Assembly (NCBI GenBank): GCA_965247705.1
Contig: CBDFHV010000074.1
Location: forward strand, 1-64,000
Direction: 5' to 3'
DNA length: 64,000 bases
Origin: CBDFHV01 sp965247705
Lineage (GTDB): Bacteria > Pseudomonadota > Alphaproteobacteria > Rhodospirillales > CAMCUA01
Below are positions 44,244-53,799 of this stretch, piece by piece (the stretch's first letter is position 1; the number at the start of each line of letters is the position of its first letter). A program made the translations under genes and the position numbers. The notes under the pieces were generated by a model. That model was not told the origin of the DNA. It worked only from the letters and a program-made list of their open reading frames with translations, and did not search any database.

Positions 44244-45017
44244 TCACCCCGCCACCACCATCCCGTCATAGGCCGGCTCGACGCCCTTGGGCAGGGTCGC
44301 GGCCAGGGTGGCGTAGTCCAGGTCGAGGCCCAGGTGGGTGAGGACCGCGCGGCGAGGCCCTGCCCGTTCGATCCACCCAAGGGCCTTGCCCACGTGGGCG
44401 TGGGTGTGGTGGGGGACGTCGGTGAGGGTGCCGATGATCCAGGTGGAAACGCCGGCCAGGGCGGCGAAGGCGTTTTCGTCCAGGTCCACCACGTCGGTGG
44501 AGTAGGCGATATCGCCGAAGCGGAAGCCGATGGTCTTGGAGTAGCCGTGGTCCTGTTCGAAGGCGGTCACCGGGATTTCGCCGATGGTGAAATTGTCGCC
44601 GGGGGCGATGATGTGGGGCTCGAGGGTGGGCTTGTAGTAGGTGTCGACGCCTTCCGGCAGGGGCGCCAGGACGTAGCCGAAGCGGCTGCGGACGCCTTCC
44701 AGGGTCCGTTCGTCCAGATAGGCCGGGATCGGCATGTTCATGGCCCGGTTGACGCCCCGCAGGTCGTCGATGCCGTGCAGGTGATCGGCGTGGGCGTGGG
44801 TGAAGAGGACCGCGTCCAGGCGGTCCACCTCGGTGCGCAGAAGCTGTTGGCGCAGGTCGGGCGACGTGTCCACCAGCAGGCGCGTCGTCCCCTCCTCCAC
44901 CAGGATGGAGGCGCGGGTGCGGCGGTTGCGGGGGTTTTGCGGATCGCAGCGTCCCCAGCCAATGCCCACCGCCGGGGTGCCGCTGGAGGCGCCGGCGCCG
45001 AGGATGGTTACGCGCAT
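44244..45017 (-). CDS. MBL-fold metal-dependent hydrolase (PhnP-like)
   Basis: A 257-residue metallo-beta-lactamase fold protein: RVTILGAGASSGTPAVGIGW at the N-terminus, the zinc motif FTHAHADHLHGIDDLRG, VTAFEQDHGYSKTIGFR and the late THLGLDLDY. These are typical of the PhnP-like branch (phosphoribosyl cyclic phosphodiesterases), which commonly follows tatD in this order. ATG 45017 gives the usual start. Substrate unknown; it is probably a cyclic nucleotide or sugar phosphate diesterase. Confidence 0.86.
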   Translation of the reverse strand: MRVTILGAGASSGTPAVGIGWGRCDPQNPRNRRTRASILVEEGTTRLLVDTSPDLRQQLLRTEVDRLDAVLFTHAHADHLHGIDDLRGVNRAMNMPIPAYLDERTLEGVRSRFGYVLAPLPEGVDTYYKPTLEPHIIAPGDNFTIGEIPVTAFEQDHGYSKTIGFRFGDIAYSTDVVDLDENAFAALAGVSTWIIGTLTDVPHHTHAHVGKALGWIERAGPRRAVLTHLGLDLDYATLAATLPKGVEPAYDGMVVAG

Positions 45018-45052
45018 GGGGGGGCGCGGCGGTCGGGGTGCGGGGGTGCAAC

Positions 45053-45077
45053 GCGGGCGGGTCTGAGACCCGCCCGC
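45053..45077. repeat. 25-bp perfect palindrome
   Basis: GCGGGCGGGTC-TGA-GACCCGCCCGC lies between the tatD-like stop (45112) and the MBL start (45017). It is related to the palindromes at 35637-35708. Lack of a T-tract argues against an intrinsic terminator; it may be an intergenic repeat or an RNA-stabilising hairpin in the polycistronic transcript. Confidence 0.6.
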
Positions 45078-45111
45078 CCGACGCTGGAGGTTGAACCGCC
45101 GCATCGGACGC

Positions 45112-45903
45112 CTACCCGGCCGCCGGCCGGCGGGCTTTCTTGAACAGGCGGAAGAAGTTGTCGGTGGTGGCGCGGGCCAGGTCCTCCGGCGTGGTGTCCC
45201 GCTGCTCGGCCAGGAAGCGGGCCGTGTGGGCGACGAAGGCCGGCTCGTTGGTCTTGCCCCGCTTGGGCACCGGGGCCAGGTAGGGCGCGTCGGTTTCCAC
45301 CAGATAGCGGTCATCGGGCACGGCGCGGGCGGTCTGGCGCACCGCCTCGGCGTTGCGGAAGGTGACGATACCGGAAAAGGAGATGCTCATGCCGAGCGCC
45401 AGGGCCGCGTCCGCCATGCTCTGCCCGGCGCTGAAGCAGTGGAGCAATCCGGGGAACGGGCCAATAGCGTATTCCTCCTCCAGGATGCGGGGGGTGTCGT
45501 CGTCCGCATCGCGGGTGTGGACCACCAGGGGCAGGCCGGACCGCCGGGAGGCTTCGATGTGGGCGCGGAAGCTGGCCTGCTGAGCCTCCCGAGGGCTGTG
45601 TTCGTAGTAATAGTCGAGCCCGGTCTCGCCGATGCCCACCACCTTTGGATGCGCGGCCAGGCGCAGCAGGTCGTCGGCGGTCACCGCCGGTTCCGTGCCG
45701 GCCTCGTGGGGATGGATGCCGACGGTGCACCAGATGTGGTCGTGGGCCTCGGCGATGGCGCGCACCCGGTCGAACTCGGTCACCTTGGTGCAGATGGTGA
45801 CCATGGTACCGACCCCCGCCGCCGCCGCCCGACCCACCACGGCGTCCAGGTCCTCGAAAAGCTGGGGGAAATCCAAGTGGCAGTGGCTGTCGACCAGCAT
45901 CAC
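45112..45903 (-). CDS. TatD-family metal-dependent hydrolase
   Basis: A 263-residue TIM-barrel hydrolase: the metal-binding DSHCHLDFPQL at the start, VGIHPHEAGT, GETGLDYYYEHSP, PLVVHTRDADDDT, LLHCFSAG and ETDAPYLAPVPKRGKTNEP. TatD proteins are 3'-5' deoxyribonucleases or related hydrolases of the cytosol. The start ATGATG overlaps the metG stop. It sits in the conserved metG-tatD-MBL order. Confidence 0.93.
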   Translation of the reverse strand: MMLVDSHCHLDFPQLFEDLDAVVGRAAAAGVGTMVTICTKVTEFDRVRAIAEAHDHIWCTVGIHPHEAGTEPAVTADDLLRLAAHPKVVGIGETGLDYYYEHSPREAQQASFRAHIEASRRSGLPLVVHTRDADDDTPRILEEEYAIGPFPGLLHCFSAGQSMADAALALGMSISFSGIVTFRNAEAVRQTARAVPDDRYLVETDAPYLAPVPKRGKTNEPAFVAHTARFLAEQRDTTPEDLARATTDNFFRLFKKARRPAAG

Positions 45904-47465
45904 CCCGCCCCGGCGTCAGCGGCTTCCACGACGAAGCGGGGAAACACCCCTTCCGGGGGCGGCAGGGATGTGCCGGATGCCAGGGTCTTGCCGTCGGCCA
46001 GGGCCGCGAAGTCGCGCTCCCCTTCGGCGACGGCGAGCTGGTCGAGCATGCGCCCGGCGGATTCCGGCACGAAGGGCTGCACCAGAATGGCCAGACGGCG
46101 AACCACTTCGGCCAGCACGTAAAGCACCGTCCCCATGCGCGCCGGATCTGTCTTGCGCAGGGCCCACGGCGCCTGGTGGTCCACGTAGCCGTTGGCGGCC
46201 CGGACGGTGGACCAAATGATCTCCAGCGCCTCGTTGAAGGCCTGGGCGTCCATGGCCACCCGCACGGCCGGCAGCAAGCCGCCCGCCTGGGCCAGCAGCG
46301 CCTTGTCGGCTTCGTCCAGGGGGCCGGCTTCGGGGACACGGGCCTCGCAATTGCGCTGGATCATGGTCAGCACCCGCTGGGCCAGGTTGCCCAGGTCGTT
46401 GGCCAGGTCCCCGTTGGTGCGGTTGACCATGGCCCGGCGGGAAAAATCCCCGTCGTTGCCGAAGGGCACCTCGCGCAGCAGGAAATAGCGCACCGGGTCC
46501 AGGCCGTAGCGCTCCACCAGCTCCAGGGGATCGATGATGTTGCCCAGGGACTTGGAGATTTTTTGGCCCTCGTTGGTCCACCAGCCGTGGGCGAACACCC
46601 GCTTCGGCGGCTCCAGGCCGGCGGCCATCAGGAAGGCCGGCCAATAGACGGCGTGGAAGCGCACGATGTCCTTGCCCACCATGTGCAGATCGGCGGGCCA
46701 ATAGCGCTGGTAGGCCTCGGCGTCCGTGTCCGGGTAGCCGACGGCGGTGATGTAGTTGGTCAACGCGTCCAGCCACACGTACATGACGTGGGCGTCGTCG
46801 TCGGGGACCGGCACCCCCCAGTCGAAGCTGGTGCGGGAGACGGAAAGATCGCGCAGGTCGCCGCTGACGAAGCTGATCACCTCGTTGCGGCGGGTCTCCG
46901 GGGCGATGAAGCCGGGGTTGGCCTCGTAGAATGCCAGCAGGCGGTCCCGCCACTGGGACAGGCGGAAGAAGTAGCTGGGCTCCTCCACCCACTCCACGGG
47001 CGCGCCGCTGGGCGCCACGAGGGCGCCGTCGTCGCCCTTGGTCAGCTCCCCTTCTCCGTAGAAGGCCTCGTCGCGCACCGAATACCAGCCGGCGTAGGTA
47101 CCCAGGTAAATCTCGTCCCGCTCCTTCAGGCGGCGCCACAGATCCTGGCAAGCCCAGGTATGGCGATCCTCGGTGGTACGGATGAAATCGTCGTTGGAGA
47201 AGTTGAGCACCGTTCCCAAGTCGCGGAAATTCTGGGAAACACGGTCGGTGAAGGCCTGGGTCTCCATGCCGGCGTCCCAGGCCGATTTCTCCACTTTCTG
47301 GCCGTGCTCGTCGGTGCCGGTGAGGAAGTGGACGTCGAAACCGTCCAGGCGCTTGAACCGGGCCAGCACGTCGCAGGCGAGGGTCGTGTAGGCGTGGCCG
47401 ATGTGGGGCGAGTCGTTGACGTAGTAGATGGGCGTGGTGACGTAGTAACGCTCGGACCCGGCCAT
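45900..47465 (-). CDS. metG: methionyl-tRNA synthetase
   Basis: A 521-residue class I aminoacyl-tRNA synthetase. HIGH motif in YYVNDSPHIGHAYTT, the methionine pocket TGTDEHGQKV, and KMSKS motif as GQKISKSLGNIIDP. The anticodon-binding helical domain follows (NRTNGDLANDLGNLAQRVLT). There is no zinc knuckle insertion and no C-terminal dimerisation domain, as in the short alphaproteobacterial type. The stop overlaps the tatD start. Confidence 0.96.
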   Translation of the reverse strand: MAGSERYYVTTPIYYVNDSPHIGHAYTTLACDVLARFKRLDGFDVHFLTGTDEHGQKVEKSAWDAGMETQAFTDRVSQNFRDLGTVLNFSNDDFIRTTEDRHTWACQDLWRRLKERDEIYLGTYAGWYSVRDEAFYGEGELTKGDDGALVAPSGAPVEWVEEPSYFFRLSQWRDRLLAFYEANPGFIAPETRRNEVISFVSGDLRDLSVSRTSFDWGVPVPDDDAHVMYVWLDALTNYITAVGYPDTDAEAYQRYWPADLHMVGKDIVRFHAVYWPAFLMAAGLEPPKRVFAHGWWTNEGQKISKSLGNIIDPLELVERYGLDPVRYFLLREVPFGNDGDFSRRAMVNRTNGDLANDLGNLAQRVLTMIQRNCEARVPEAGPLDEADKALLAQAGGLLPAVRVAMDAQAFNEALEIIWSTVRAANGYVDHQAPWALRKTDPARMGTVLYVLAEVVRRLAILVQPFVPESAGRMLDQLAVAEGERDFAALADGKTLASGTSLPPPEGVFPRFVVEAADAGAG

Positions 47466-47497
47466 GGCGTGGTCTTTCTTGCGACGGGTCGCGATGC

Positions 47498-48619
47498 TCA
47501 GGCGCGGACCGCGTCTTGCAGGGCCAGCACGCTGTTCAGCACCACTTGCCGGCGATCCAGGTGCAGGCTGTCGTTAAGGGCCCGCAGGCGGACGATCTTT
47601 TCCCACACCTCCACCCAGCGATCAAGGCGGGCCGAGCGGGCGAGGCGGGTCATCAGCGCCCGCTCCCCGGGCACCGCTTCCGGCCGCTCGCCGGCACTGG
47701 CGCCGCTGGCGAACACCACCAGGCGGTTGATCCACCAGCCCAGCAGGTCGGTCACCGTCTCGAAGGCCGCTTCCTGCCCGGCCTTGCCCAGCTTGTCGGC
47801 GAAGGCGTGCAGGCGCGGCACGTCGATATGGGGCAGCGAGTCGAGCAGCGCCACCAGATCGCGCAGCAGGGCCACCCCGCCCACCTCGGCCAGGGCCAGG
47901 GCACGGCCGATACTCCCCTCCCCCAGTCCGGCCAGGACGCGGCGCTCTTCCGCGTCCATGTCGGGGCGGTAGCGGGCCAACAGGTCGAGGACCACGGGCC
48001 CGGCCAAGGGTTGCAGGGACAGGCGGCGGCAACGGGACCGGATGGTGGCCAGCAGGCGCCCGGGGCTGTGGCTGACCATCAGCAGCAGCGCCCGGGCGGG
48101 CGGTTCCTCCAGGACCTTGAGCACCCCGTTGGCGGCGTGGGGGTTCATGTGGTCGGCCGCGTCCACCACCACCACCCGCCAGTCGCCCTCGGCCGGAGTC
48201 TTGCTCATGAAGGCGCCGACCCGGCGCGCATCCTCGGCGACGATCTCGCTGCGTAGGCGGCCCCGGTCGTTGAGGCCCCGTTCCACGGTCATCAGGTCCG
48301 CATGACCGCCCGCCGCCACCCGTCGAAACACCGGATGGTTGGGGTCCAAGTCCAGGGATGTCCCGCCACCGCCGGACGGCACATCGTCGAACAGCCCCGG
48401 TCCGGATTGGGCGTCGCCGCGGCCCTGGGCCAGAACCCAGCGGGCGACGCGGAAGGCCAGGGTCGCCTTGCCGATGCCTTGGGGCCCGCAGATCAGCCAG
48501 GCGTGGGCCAGCCGGCCACTGTCGAAGGCTTCCAGAAAGGCGGCCTCGGCGGCCTGGTGACCGATCAGGTCCGGGTTGTCCCGGGGCGCGGGAAGGATCG
48601 GGGGTTCGGTGTCGCTCAT
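47498..48619 (-). CDS. holB: DNA polymerase III delta' subunit
   Basis: A 373-residue clamp-loader subunit with an AAA+ fold: GHQAAEAAFLEAFDSGRLAH, Walker A GPQGIGKA, the DHMNPHAANGVLKVLEEPP segment and the SRCRRLSLQPL arginine-finger region. Walker A is degenerate compared with tau, as usual for delta'. ATG 48619 overlaps the tmk stop (ATGA). The tmk-holB pairing is widespread. Confidence 0.94.
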   Translation of the reverse strand: MSDTEPPILPAPRDNPDLIGHQAAEAAFLEAFDSGRLAHAWLICGPQGIGKATLAFRVARWVLAQGRGDAQSGPGLFDDVPSGGGGTSLDLDPNHPVFRRVAAGGHADLMTVERGLNDRGRLRSEIVAEDARRVGAFMSKTPAEGDWRVVVVDAADHMNPHAANGVLKVLEEPPARALLLMVSHSPGRLLATIRSRCRRLSLQPLAGPVVLDLLARYRPDMDAEERRVLAGLGEGSIGRALALAEVGGVALLRDLVALLDSLPHIDVPRLHAFADKLGKAGQEAAFETVTDLLGWWINRLVVFASGASAGERPEAVPGERALMTRLARSARLDRWVEVWEKIVRLRALNDSLHLDRRQVVLNSVLALQDAVRA

Positions 48620-49272
48620 GGCCAGACGACGCCCAGCCGTTCCGCCACCGCCGCGCGAACCCCGGCGTGAACCGTGTCCGGGTCCCTGTCCGCGTCCACC
48701 ACCACGCAGCGATCGGGCTCCCGCGCGGCGATGTCCAGAAACCCCGCTCGCAGCCTTTGGTGAAATTCCCGGTCCATGCGTTCGTAGCGGTCTTCGGCCC
48801 CGTCCGCGCCCTTCGTTGCCCGACGCAGGCCCGTATCCACCGGCAGGTCGAGAATCAGGGTCAGATCGGGCGCCATGCCGTCGAGGACCAGGCGATGCAG
48901 GGTCTCGATCCGTTGGCGGCCCAGCGCCAGGCCATGGCCCTGGTAGGCCATGGTGGAATCGGCGAAGCGGTCGCAGACCACCCACCGCCCCGCCGCCAAG
49001 GCCGGAAGAACGCCCTTGCGCACATGCTCGTGTCGGGCCGCGTAGTGCAGCAGGGCCTCCGTTAACGGCTCCCAGCGGTCGGTATGGCCGCGCACCAGGA
49101 GTTCCCGGATGTCTTCGGCGCCGGGCGCGCCGCCGGGCTCGCGGGTGGCGAGAACGGAATGCCCGGCGTCCTCCAAGGCCTTCGCCAGGCGCCGGGACTG
49201 AGTGGTCTTGCCCGCGCCCTCGCCTCCCTCCAGGGTGATGAAGCGTCCCCGGAGGGCGGCGTTACCCGTCAA
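48616..49272 (-). CDS. tmk: thymidylate kinase
   Basis: A 218-residue kinase converting dTMP to dTDP. P-loop FITLEGGEGAGKTTQ, DRW-type motif VVCDRFADSTMAYQG, and TLILDLPVDTGLRRA. The likely start is TTG 49272, overlapping the upstream carboxypeptidase stop (TTGA); longer extensions are shadows of that gene. The stop overlaps the holB start. Confidence 0.93.
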   Translation of the reverse strand: MTGNAALRGRFITLEGGEGAGKTTQSRRLAKALEDAGHSVLATREPGGAPGAEDIRELLVRGHTDRWEPLTEALLHYAARHEHVRKGVLPALAAGRWVVCDRFADSTMAYQGHGLALGRQRIETLHRLVLDGMAPDLTLILDLPVDTGLRRATKGADGAEDRYERMDREFHQRLRAGFLDIAAREPDRCVVVDADRDPDTVHAGVRAAVAERLGVVWP

Positions 49273-50435
49273 CTGGCGAAGCCCCAGATCACCGCCTTCA
49301 GGGCCGAGACCAGGCGCCCAAACAGGCCAAGCTGGTCGACGTCCGCGCCGGCCACCAGGGGCACTTCCACGGGTGGTACGTCGGGAGCCTTGACCACCAG
49401 AGTGGCAATGGGGTCGCCGGCCGCGATCGGCGACGGCGCCGGGCCTTCGTAGACGACCGAGACCTTCATGTCGGCGCGGGCCCGCCGGGGCAAGGTCACC
49501 GTCAGTTCCGCCTGGATGACCAGGGGCACCGTATCCTCCACGCCCAGCCAGACTTCCGCTTCCGAGACGGTGTCGCCGGCCTTGAAGAGGGTGTAGTTGC
49601 CGAATTCCCGAAATCCCCATTCCAGCACCCGCGCGCTTTCCCGGGACCGGGCCTTGATGCTGGGCATGCCGTTGGCGACCAGGATCAGGCGGCGATCGTT
49701 GCGCTTCGCCGAGGCCACCAGTCCATAGCCCGACGCCTTCGTGTGACCCGTCTTCAGGCCGTCGGCGCCGGTGTCCCGGTACAGCAGGGGATTCCGGTTT
49801 CCTTGCTTTATCCCATTATAAGTAAAGGTCTTTTCAGAGTAGTAGTGATAATACTCGGGAAATTCCTCAATCGTCAGCCGGGCCAGCAGGGCGAGATCGC
49901 GCATGCTCATTTCGTGGCCCGGATCGGGCCAGCCGGTGGCGTTGAGAAAGGTGCTGCTGCGAAGCCCCAGTTCCCTGCCCCGCCGGGTCATGGAATCGGC
50001 GAAGGCGGATTCGCTGCCGGACAGCCCCTCGGCGACGACGATGCAGGCGTCGTTGCCCGACTGCACGGCGATGCCGCGCACAAGATCCTCCACCGTGACT
50101 CGCTTGCCCGGATTGAGAAACATGGTGGAACTGCCGCTTTTCGCCCCGCCCTTGCGCCAGGCGTTCTCGCTGACCACGAAGGTGCCGTCGAGGGACAGGC
50201 TGCCCTCCCTGAGGCGTTCGAACACCATGTGCAGGGTCATCAACTTGCTCATGGACGCCGGTGGCGCGGGTGTGTCCGCGTCCTTCTCCAGGAGAATGGC
50301 ACCCGTGGACATGTCCATCAGGATGGCCCGCGTGGCGATGGTTTCCAGGGCTCGGGCCGGCGCGCCTTGAACCAAGACGGCCATGGCGAGCAGGACAGCG
50401 GCGGCGATGAAAAGTCGTTGGTGGCGTGCAGTCAT
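49269..50435 (-). CDS. D-alanyl-D-alanine carboxypeptidase (PBP5/6 family)
   Basis: A 388-residue periplasmic serine DD-peptidase: signal peptide (FIAAAVLLAMAVLVQGAPARA), catalytic SxxK as SMSK in PPASMSKLMTLH, SxN as SGN in AVQSGNDAC, and KTG in GLKTGHTKASG. A C-terminal PBP5-type beta domain follows (LTVTLPRRARADMKVSVVYE) and ends in an amphipathic anchor (SALKAVIWGFAS). It trims the stem peptide of new peptidoglycan. Works with the neighbouring rlpA and mltB products. The local part 49800-49860 is AT-rich but in frame. Confidence 0.93.
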   Translation of the reverse strand: MTARHQRLFIAAAVLLAMAVLVQGAPARALETIATRAILMDMSTGAILLEKDADTPAPPASMSKLMTLHMVFERLREGSLSLDGTFVVSENAWRKGGAKSGSSTMFLNPGKRVTVEDLVRGIAVQSGNDACIVVAEGLSGSESAFADSMTRRGRELGLRSSTFLNATGWPDPGHEMSMRDLALLARLTIEEFPEYYHYYSEKTFTYNGIKQGNRNPLLYRDTGADGLKTGHTKASGYGLVASAKRNDRRLILVANGMPSIKARSRESARVLEWGFREFGNYTLFKAGDTVSEAEVWLGVEDTVPLVIQAELTVTLPRRARADMKVSVVYEGPAPSPIAAGDPIATLVVKAPDVPPVEVPLVAGADVDQLGLFGRLVSALKAVIWGFAS

Positions 50436-50552
50436 ACGGGTCCCCCTGGTGGCGGGTGACGAAATTCTGCGATTCGGCGTCCCGCAAACGGAAGGTCGAT
50501 CATAACCCGCAATCGTGGCCACTTCTTGACGCCATACACGAGCGTCATGACG

Positions 50553-51536
50553 TCAGTCGACAATAACCCGCGCTTGAGGGTAGCCGGCGCCGATAATTCG
50601 CTTCAGAAGGCGATCCGCCTCGCCCACGGACAGTATCGGACCCAGGCGCACCCGGAACAGGTCACGCCCGTCCACGAGGACAGGGGAAATTCGCACCGGC
50701 CCGACGCTCGACAGGCGGGCGCGGACCTGGTTGGCATTGGTGAACTGAGAGAAAGCCCCCGCCTGGATATAGATTTGGGTGACCTCTATGGGCTCCGCGA
50801 TCACCGTTCCGTTGACCGGCGAGAGTTTGGACGAAGCCGCGGCCGTGGTGCGACGGGCCGAGGGGGATACGTGTTTGCGTGGCCTGGCCGGCGCGGCCGA
50901 AGCGCCGGGCGGCGGCGGCAGGGCGTCGGAGGCGACCGTCGGCGCCGGTACCTTGTCCACCGTGATCGGCGAATCGGCGGCGGCGAGAACCGTCTTGCCT
51001 GTCATCCGGGCGGCGATGGCCCGGCTTTCATCGGCCAGGATGCGCACCCGAACCCGGGCCGTTCCTTTCTCGTAAAATCCCAGCAATTGCGCCGAGCGCC
51101 TTGAAAGGTCGATGATTCGACCGCGTGCATAGGGTCCCCGGTCATTGATCCGCAGCACCATGCTGCGCCCGTTGTCCAGGTTGGTGACCCGTACCGCGCT
51201 GGGCATGGGCAGGGTCTTGTGGGCCGCCGTCAGCGCATTCATGTCGTAGGTCTCGCCGTTGGCCGTCTTGCGGCCGTGGAACGGATCGCCATACCAGGAT
51301 GCGATGCCGCTCTCATCATAGTCGTAGTCGACCGCCGGGTAGTACCACACGCCCTTGATTTGATAGGGGTTGCCGATCTTGTAGACGCCCTCCGCGCGCT
51401 CACGTTCCCCGGACTCCGCTTTTCCCAGGCGCTTGGCGGTATGGACGACGAATTGGGTTTCGGCGCAGCCCGCGGCAAGCGCCGATAAAGCCAGCCCGCA
51501 GGCAAGCCGTCGCCACGGCCGACCACGGTTCGTCAC
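50553..51536 (-). CDS. rlpA: septal ring lytic transglycosylase RlpA
   Basis: A 327-residue lipoprotein: signal peptide with lipobox LAAGC (C24), double-psi beta-barrel domain (GIASWYGDPFHGRKTANGE, AAHKTLPMPSAVRVTNL, INDRGPYARGRIIDLS) and a C-terminal SPOR domain (IYIQAGAFSQFTNANQVRAR). RlpA cleaves denuded glycan strands, and SPOR brings it to the division septum. The linker is Pro/Ala rich. It follows mltB by 30 bases. Confidence 0.94.
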   Translation of the reverse strand: MTNRGRPWRRLACGLALSALAAGCAETQFVVHTAKRLGKAESGERERAEGVYKIGNPYQIKGVWYYPAVDYDYDESGIASWYGDPFHGRKTANGETYDMNALTAAHKTLPMPSAVRVTNLDNGRSMVLRINDRGPYARGRIIDLSRRSAQLLGFYEKGTARVRVRILADESRAIAARMTGKTVLAAADSPITVDKVPAPTVASDALPPPPGASAAPARPRKHVSPSARRTTAAASSKLSPVNGTVIAEPIEVTQIYIQAGAFSQFTNANQVRARLSSVGPVRISPVLVDGRDLFRVRLGPILSVGEADRLLKRIIGAGYPQARVIVD

Positions 51537-51566
51537 GGTCCTCCTCCCCTCGTCCCGCCGTCCACG

Positions 51567-52868
51567 TTAGCCATCCGCGCCGGTGGCGGCAACGCCATTG
51601 GCGGTTTGCAGGCGCCGCAACGTTGCCAGGATATCGGGCGACGGAAATCCGTCCGCCGGGTACTTGATACTTTGCTGAAAAGCACGCACCGCGACCCGGG
51701 TCTGGCCTCCCGGCACCCCATCGATGGGTCCGGCGTCGAACCCTTGGGCGGCAAGGCGCCCCTGCATCTCCTTCATCTCGTCGCGGGACAGGATTGCCAC
51801 GTTTGCCGGGCGGGGGGTTCGCAAGTCCGGCAGCCCGGCCAACCGGTCCGCCAGGACACCGACGGAGAGGGCATAGAGGACGGAGGCGTTCCACACCATG
51901 GTCGTGCGAAAGTTGCCGTAGACCAGAAAACCCGGTCCCTTGTAGCCGGCCGGCAGCAGCAACGAACCTTCCATGCCCGGCACCCGGGGAAGATTGGCGC
52001 CGCCCATGCGGCGTACGCCCGTGGCCTGCCATGCGGCAAGGTGTTGTCGGCTGCCGAGCCCGCTTTTGGTGTAATCGAAGCCATCGGGAACCATGACCTC
52101 GCGGCCCCAGGTCTGGTCCCCTTTCCAGCCCGATCGGGACAGGAAGTTGGCGGCCGAGGCAAACACGTCAGGCAGGCTTTTCCAGATGTCGATCTTCCCG
52201 TCGCCGTCGCCGTCCTGGCCGAAACGCAGGAAGGTGCTGGGCAGGAACTGGCACTGGCCCATGGCGCCGGCCCACGAGCCCTTCATGGACTGGGGCGCCA
52301 CATGCCCCTGATCGAGGACGCGAATGGCGGCGAGGAGCTCGGCCCGAAAGAAGTCGCTGCGTCGAGGATCGAAAGCAAGCGTGGTCAGGGCGCCGATGAC
52401 CGGAAAGCCGCCCAGGTAATCGCCGAAGTTGCTTTCCAGGCCCCAAAAAGCCACCAGGAACCGGGGCTGAACCCCGTATCGGCGCTCGATCCGTTGTAGC
52501 AAGGCGGCATGTTTCTTCAACAGCTCCCTGCCCCGCTTCATGCGTTGTTCGCTTACCCGCCCCTTCATGTAGGTCCAGAAGGACTGGGTGAACTCGGGCT
52601 GATGACGGTCCAGTTCGATTACCCGGGGAATGGGACGAACGTCGGCCAACGCCTTGTCCAGGACGGCCTGGCTGATGCCCGACGATCGGGCCTCGCTCTT
52701 GAAGGTGGCCAGCCAGTGGTCGAAATCGGCCGGCTGTGGGGAGGGCTCGGCGCCAGCGGCCTCGAAGGCGATGCCAAGGAGCAGGGCAAGGGCGGCACGG
52801 CCCAGTCGACGGAGGGTCCGGTTCGTCACGCTTCGCCGCCTGCCCCCGCTGTCACCTGTTTCCGTCAT
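51567..52868 (-). CDS. mltB: lytic murein transglycosylase MltB family
   Basis: A 433-residue periplasmic enzyme. N-terminal signal (LGRAALALLLGIAFEAAGAE), MltB catalytic domain with Glu in FWGLESNFGDYLG and the stretch SWAGAMGQCQFLPSTF, plus DYTKSGLG. A C-terminal peptidoglycan-binding domain follows (MQGRLAAQGFDAGPIDGVPG, RAFQQSIKYPADG). It cuts glycan between MurNAc and GlcNAc. ATG 52868 overlaps the upstream gene's stop (ATGA); earlier starts add a shadow leader. Confidence 0.93.
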   Translation of the reverse strand: MTETGDSGGRRRSVTNRTLRRLGRAALALLLGIAFEAAGAEPSPQPADFDHWLATFKSEARSSGISQAVLDKALADVRPIPRVIELDRHQPEFTQSFWTYMKGRVSEQRMKRGRELLKKHAALLQRIERRYGVQPRFLVAFWGLESNFGDYLGGFPVIGALTTLAFDPRRSDFFRAELLAAIRVLDQGHVAPQSMKGSWAGAMGQCQFLPSTFLRFGQDGDGDGKIDIWKSLPDVFASAANFLSRSGWKGDQTWGREVMVPDGFDYTKSGLGSRQHLAAWQATGVRRMGGANLPRVPGMEGSLLLPAGYKGPGFLVYGNFRTTMVWNASVLYALSVGVLADRLAGLPDLRTPRPANVAILSRDEMKEMQGRLAAQGFDAGPIDGVPGGQTRVAVRAFQQSIKYPADGFPSPDILATLRRLQTANGVAATGADG

Positions 52869-53671
52869 GGGCCCAGCTCGGGGCCCGGAAATAGCGTGTC
52901 CGTACGATCCGTCAACCAGTAGAATAAAAGTCCTAACCATTCATGAAGTCCGCCGCCGAGGGCCGCCAGGCCGCTGCCCAGATCGAAGGGTGGCCGCCCG
53001 GTCGCGCCGGCTTCGAAGCCATAGTCCACCGGATAGGGAATCAGCCCGGGCCAGCCGGCCTGGCGAAAGCACCCCACCGCCCGCGGCATGTGCGCGGCCG
53101 AGGTGATCACGATCCAGGTTTCGCCGTCCCGCGGCGATATCAGGGCGCGGGTGAGAACGGCGTTCTCATGGGTGTTCCTGGACTGGTTCTCGGTCAACAC
53201 CCGCGACGGATCGAGGCCAATAGTCTCAAGGAACGGTGCTATGACGTTGGCATCCTTCAAGTCTTGATTAAATAAATCGCCAGAACCCCCTGTGAACACG
53301 AGCTTGGCATCGGGATATAGCCGCGCCAATCGAGCCAACTCCGTCAGCCGCTCGACCGCCCCGCCCACGGCCACTTGACCGCGCGATCGGGTAATCCGTT
53401 GGTTGACGACGCCGCCGAGAATAATGATTCCGTCGACCCGGGGCGGCAGGGCCGTCAGCGCCGGAAACCGGTCTTCCAGGGGAAGAATCAGCCAGTGGCC
53501 GAGGGGTAGCACGGAAACCGTCACCGCGATCAAAGCCGCCAGACCGAGCAATCTCCTTCCCGCCCGCCGCCACGGGGTCCACAGCAGGACGGCGCCCCCC
53601 ACCAGTGCGATCAGAAGAAGATTCGCCGGGCTGGCCAGGAACCACAACAGTTTGGAGAGGGCAAAAAACAC
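52865..53671 (-). CDS. YdcF/ElyC-family DUF218 membrane protein
   Basis: A 268-residue protein: two N-terminal membrane helices (LASPANLLLIALVGGAVLLW; LLGLAALIAVTVSVLPLGH) and a DUF218 domain (GIIILGGVVNQRI, VFTGGSGD, ENQSRNTHENAVLT, TSAAHMPRAVGCFRQAG). ElyC proteins take part in envelope maintenance; the catalytic activity is uncertain. It heads the minus-strand cell-wall genes, with mltB overlapping its stop. Confidence 0.87.
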   Translation of the reverse strand: MFFALSKLLWFLASPANLLLIALVGGAVLLWTPWRRAGRRLLGLAALIAVTVSVLPLGHWLILPLEDRFPALTALPPRVDGIIILGGVVNQRITRSRGQVAVGGAVERLTELARLARLYPDAKLVFTGGSGDLFNQDLKDANVIAPFLETIGLDPSRVLTENQSRNTHENAVLTRALISPRDGETWIVITSAAHMPRAVGCFRQAGWPGLIPYPVDYGFEAGATGRPPFDLGSGLAALGGGLHEWLGLLFYWLTDRTDTLFPGPELGP

Positions 53672-53799
53672 GTCGTCATCGTTCCGTTCGTGAACAGATG
53701 GAATCGGCCATCATCTTGGGAGGCATGGACATCCGGGGCAAAGAATTTCATATGCTGTCATTGTGGAGAGACACCGGCACCGGCCAAGGAGATACCGAC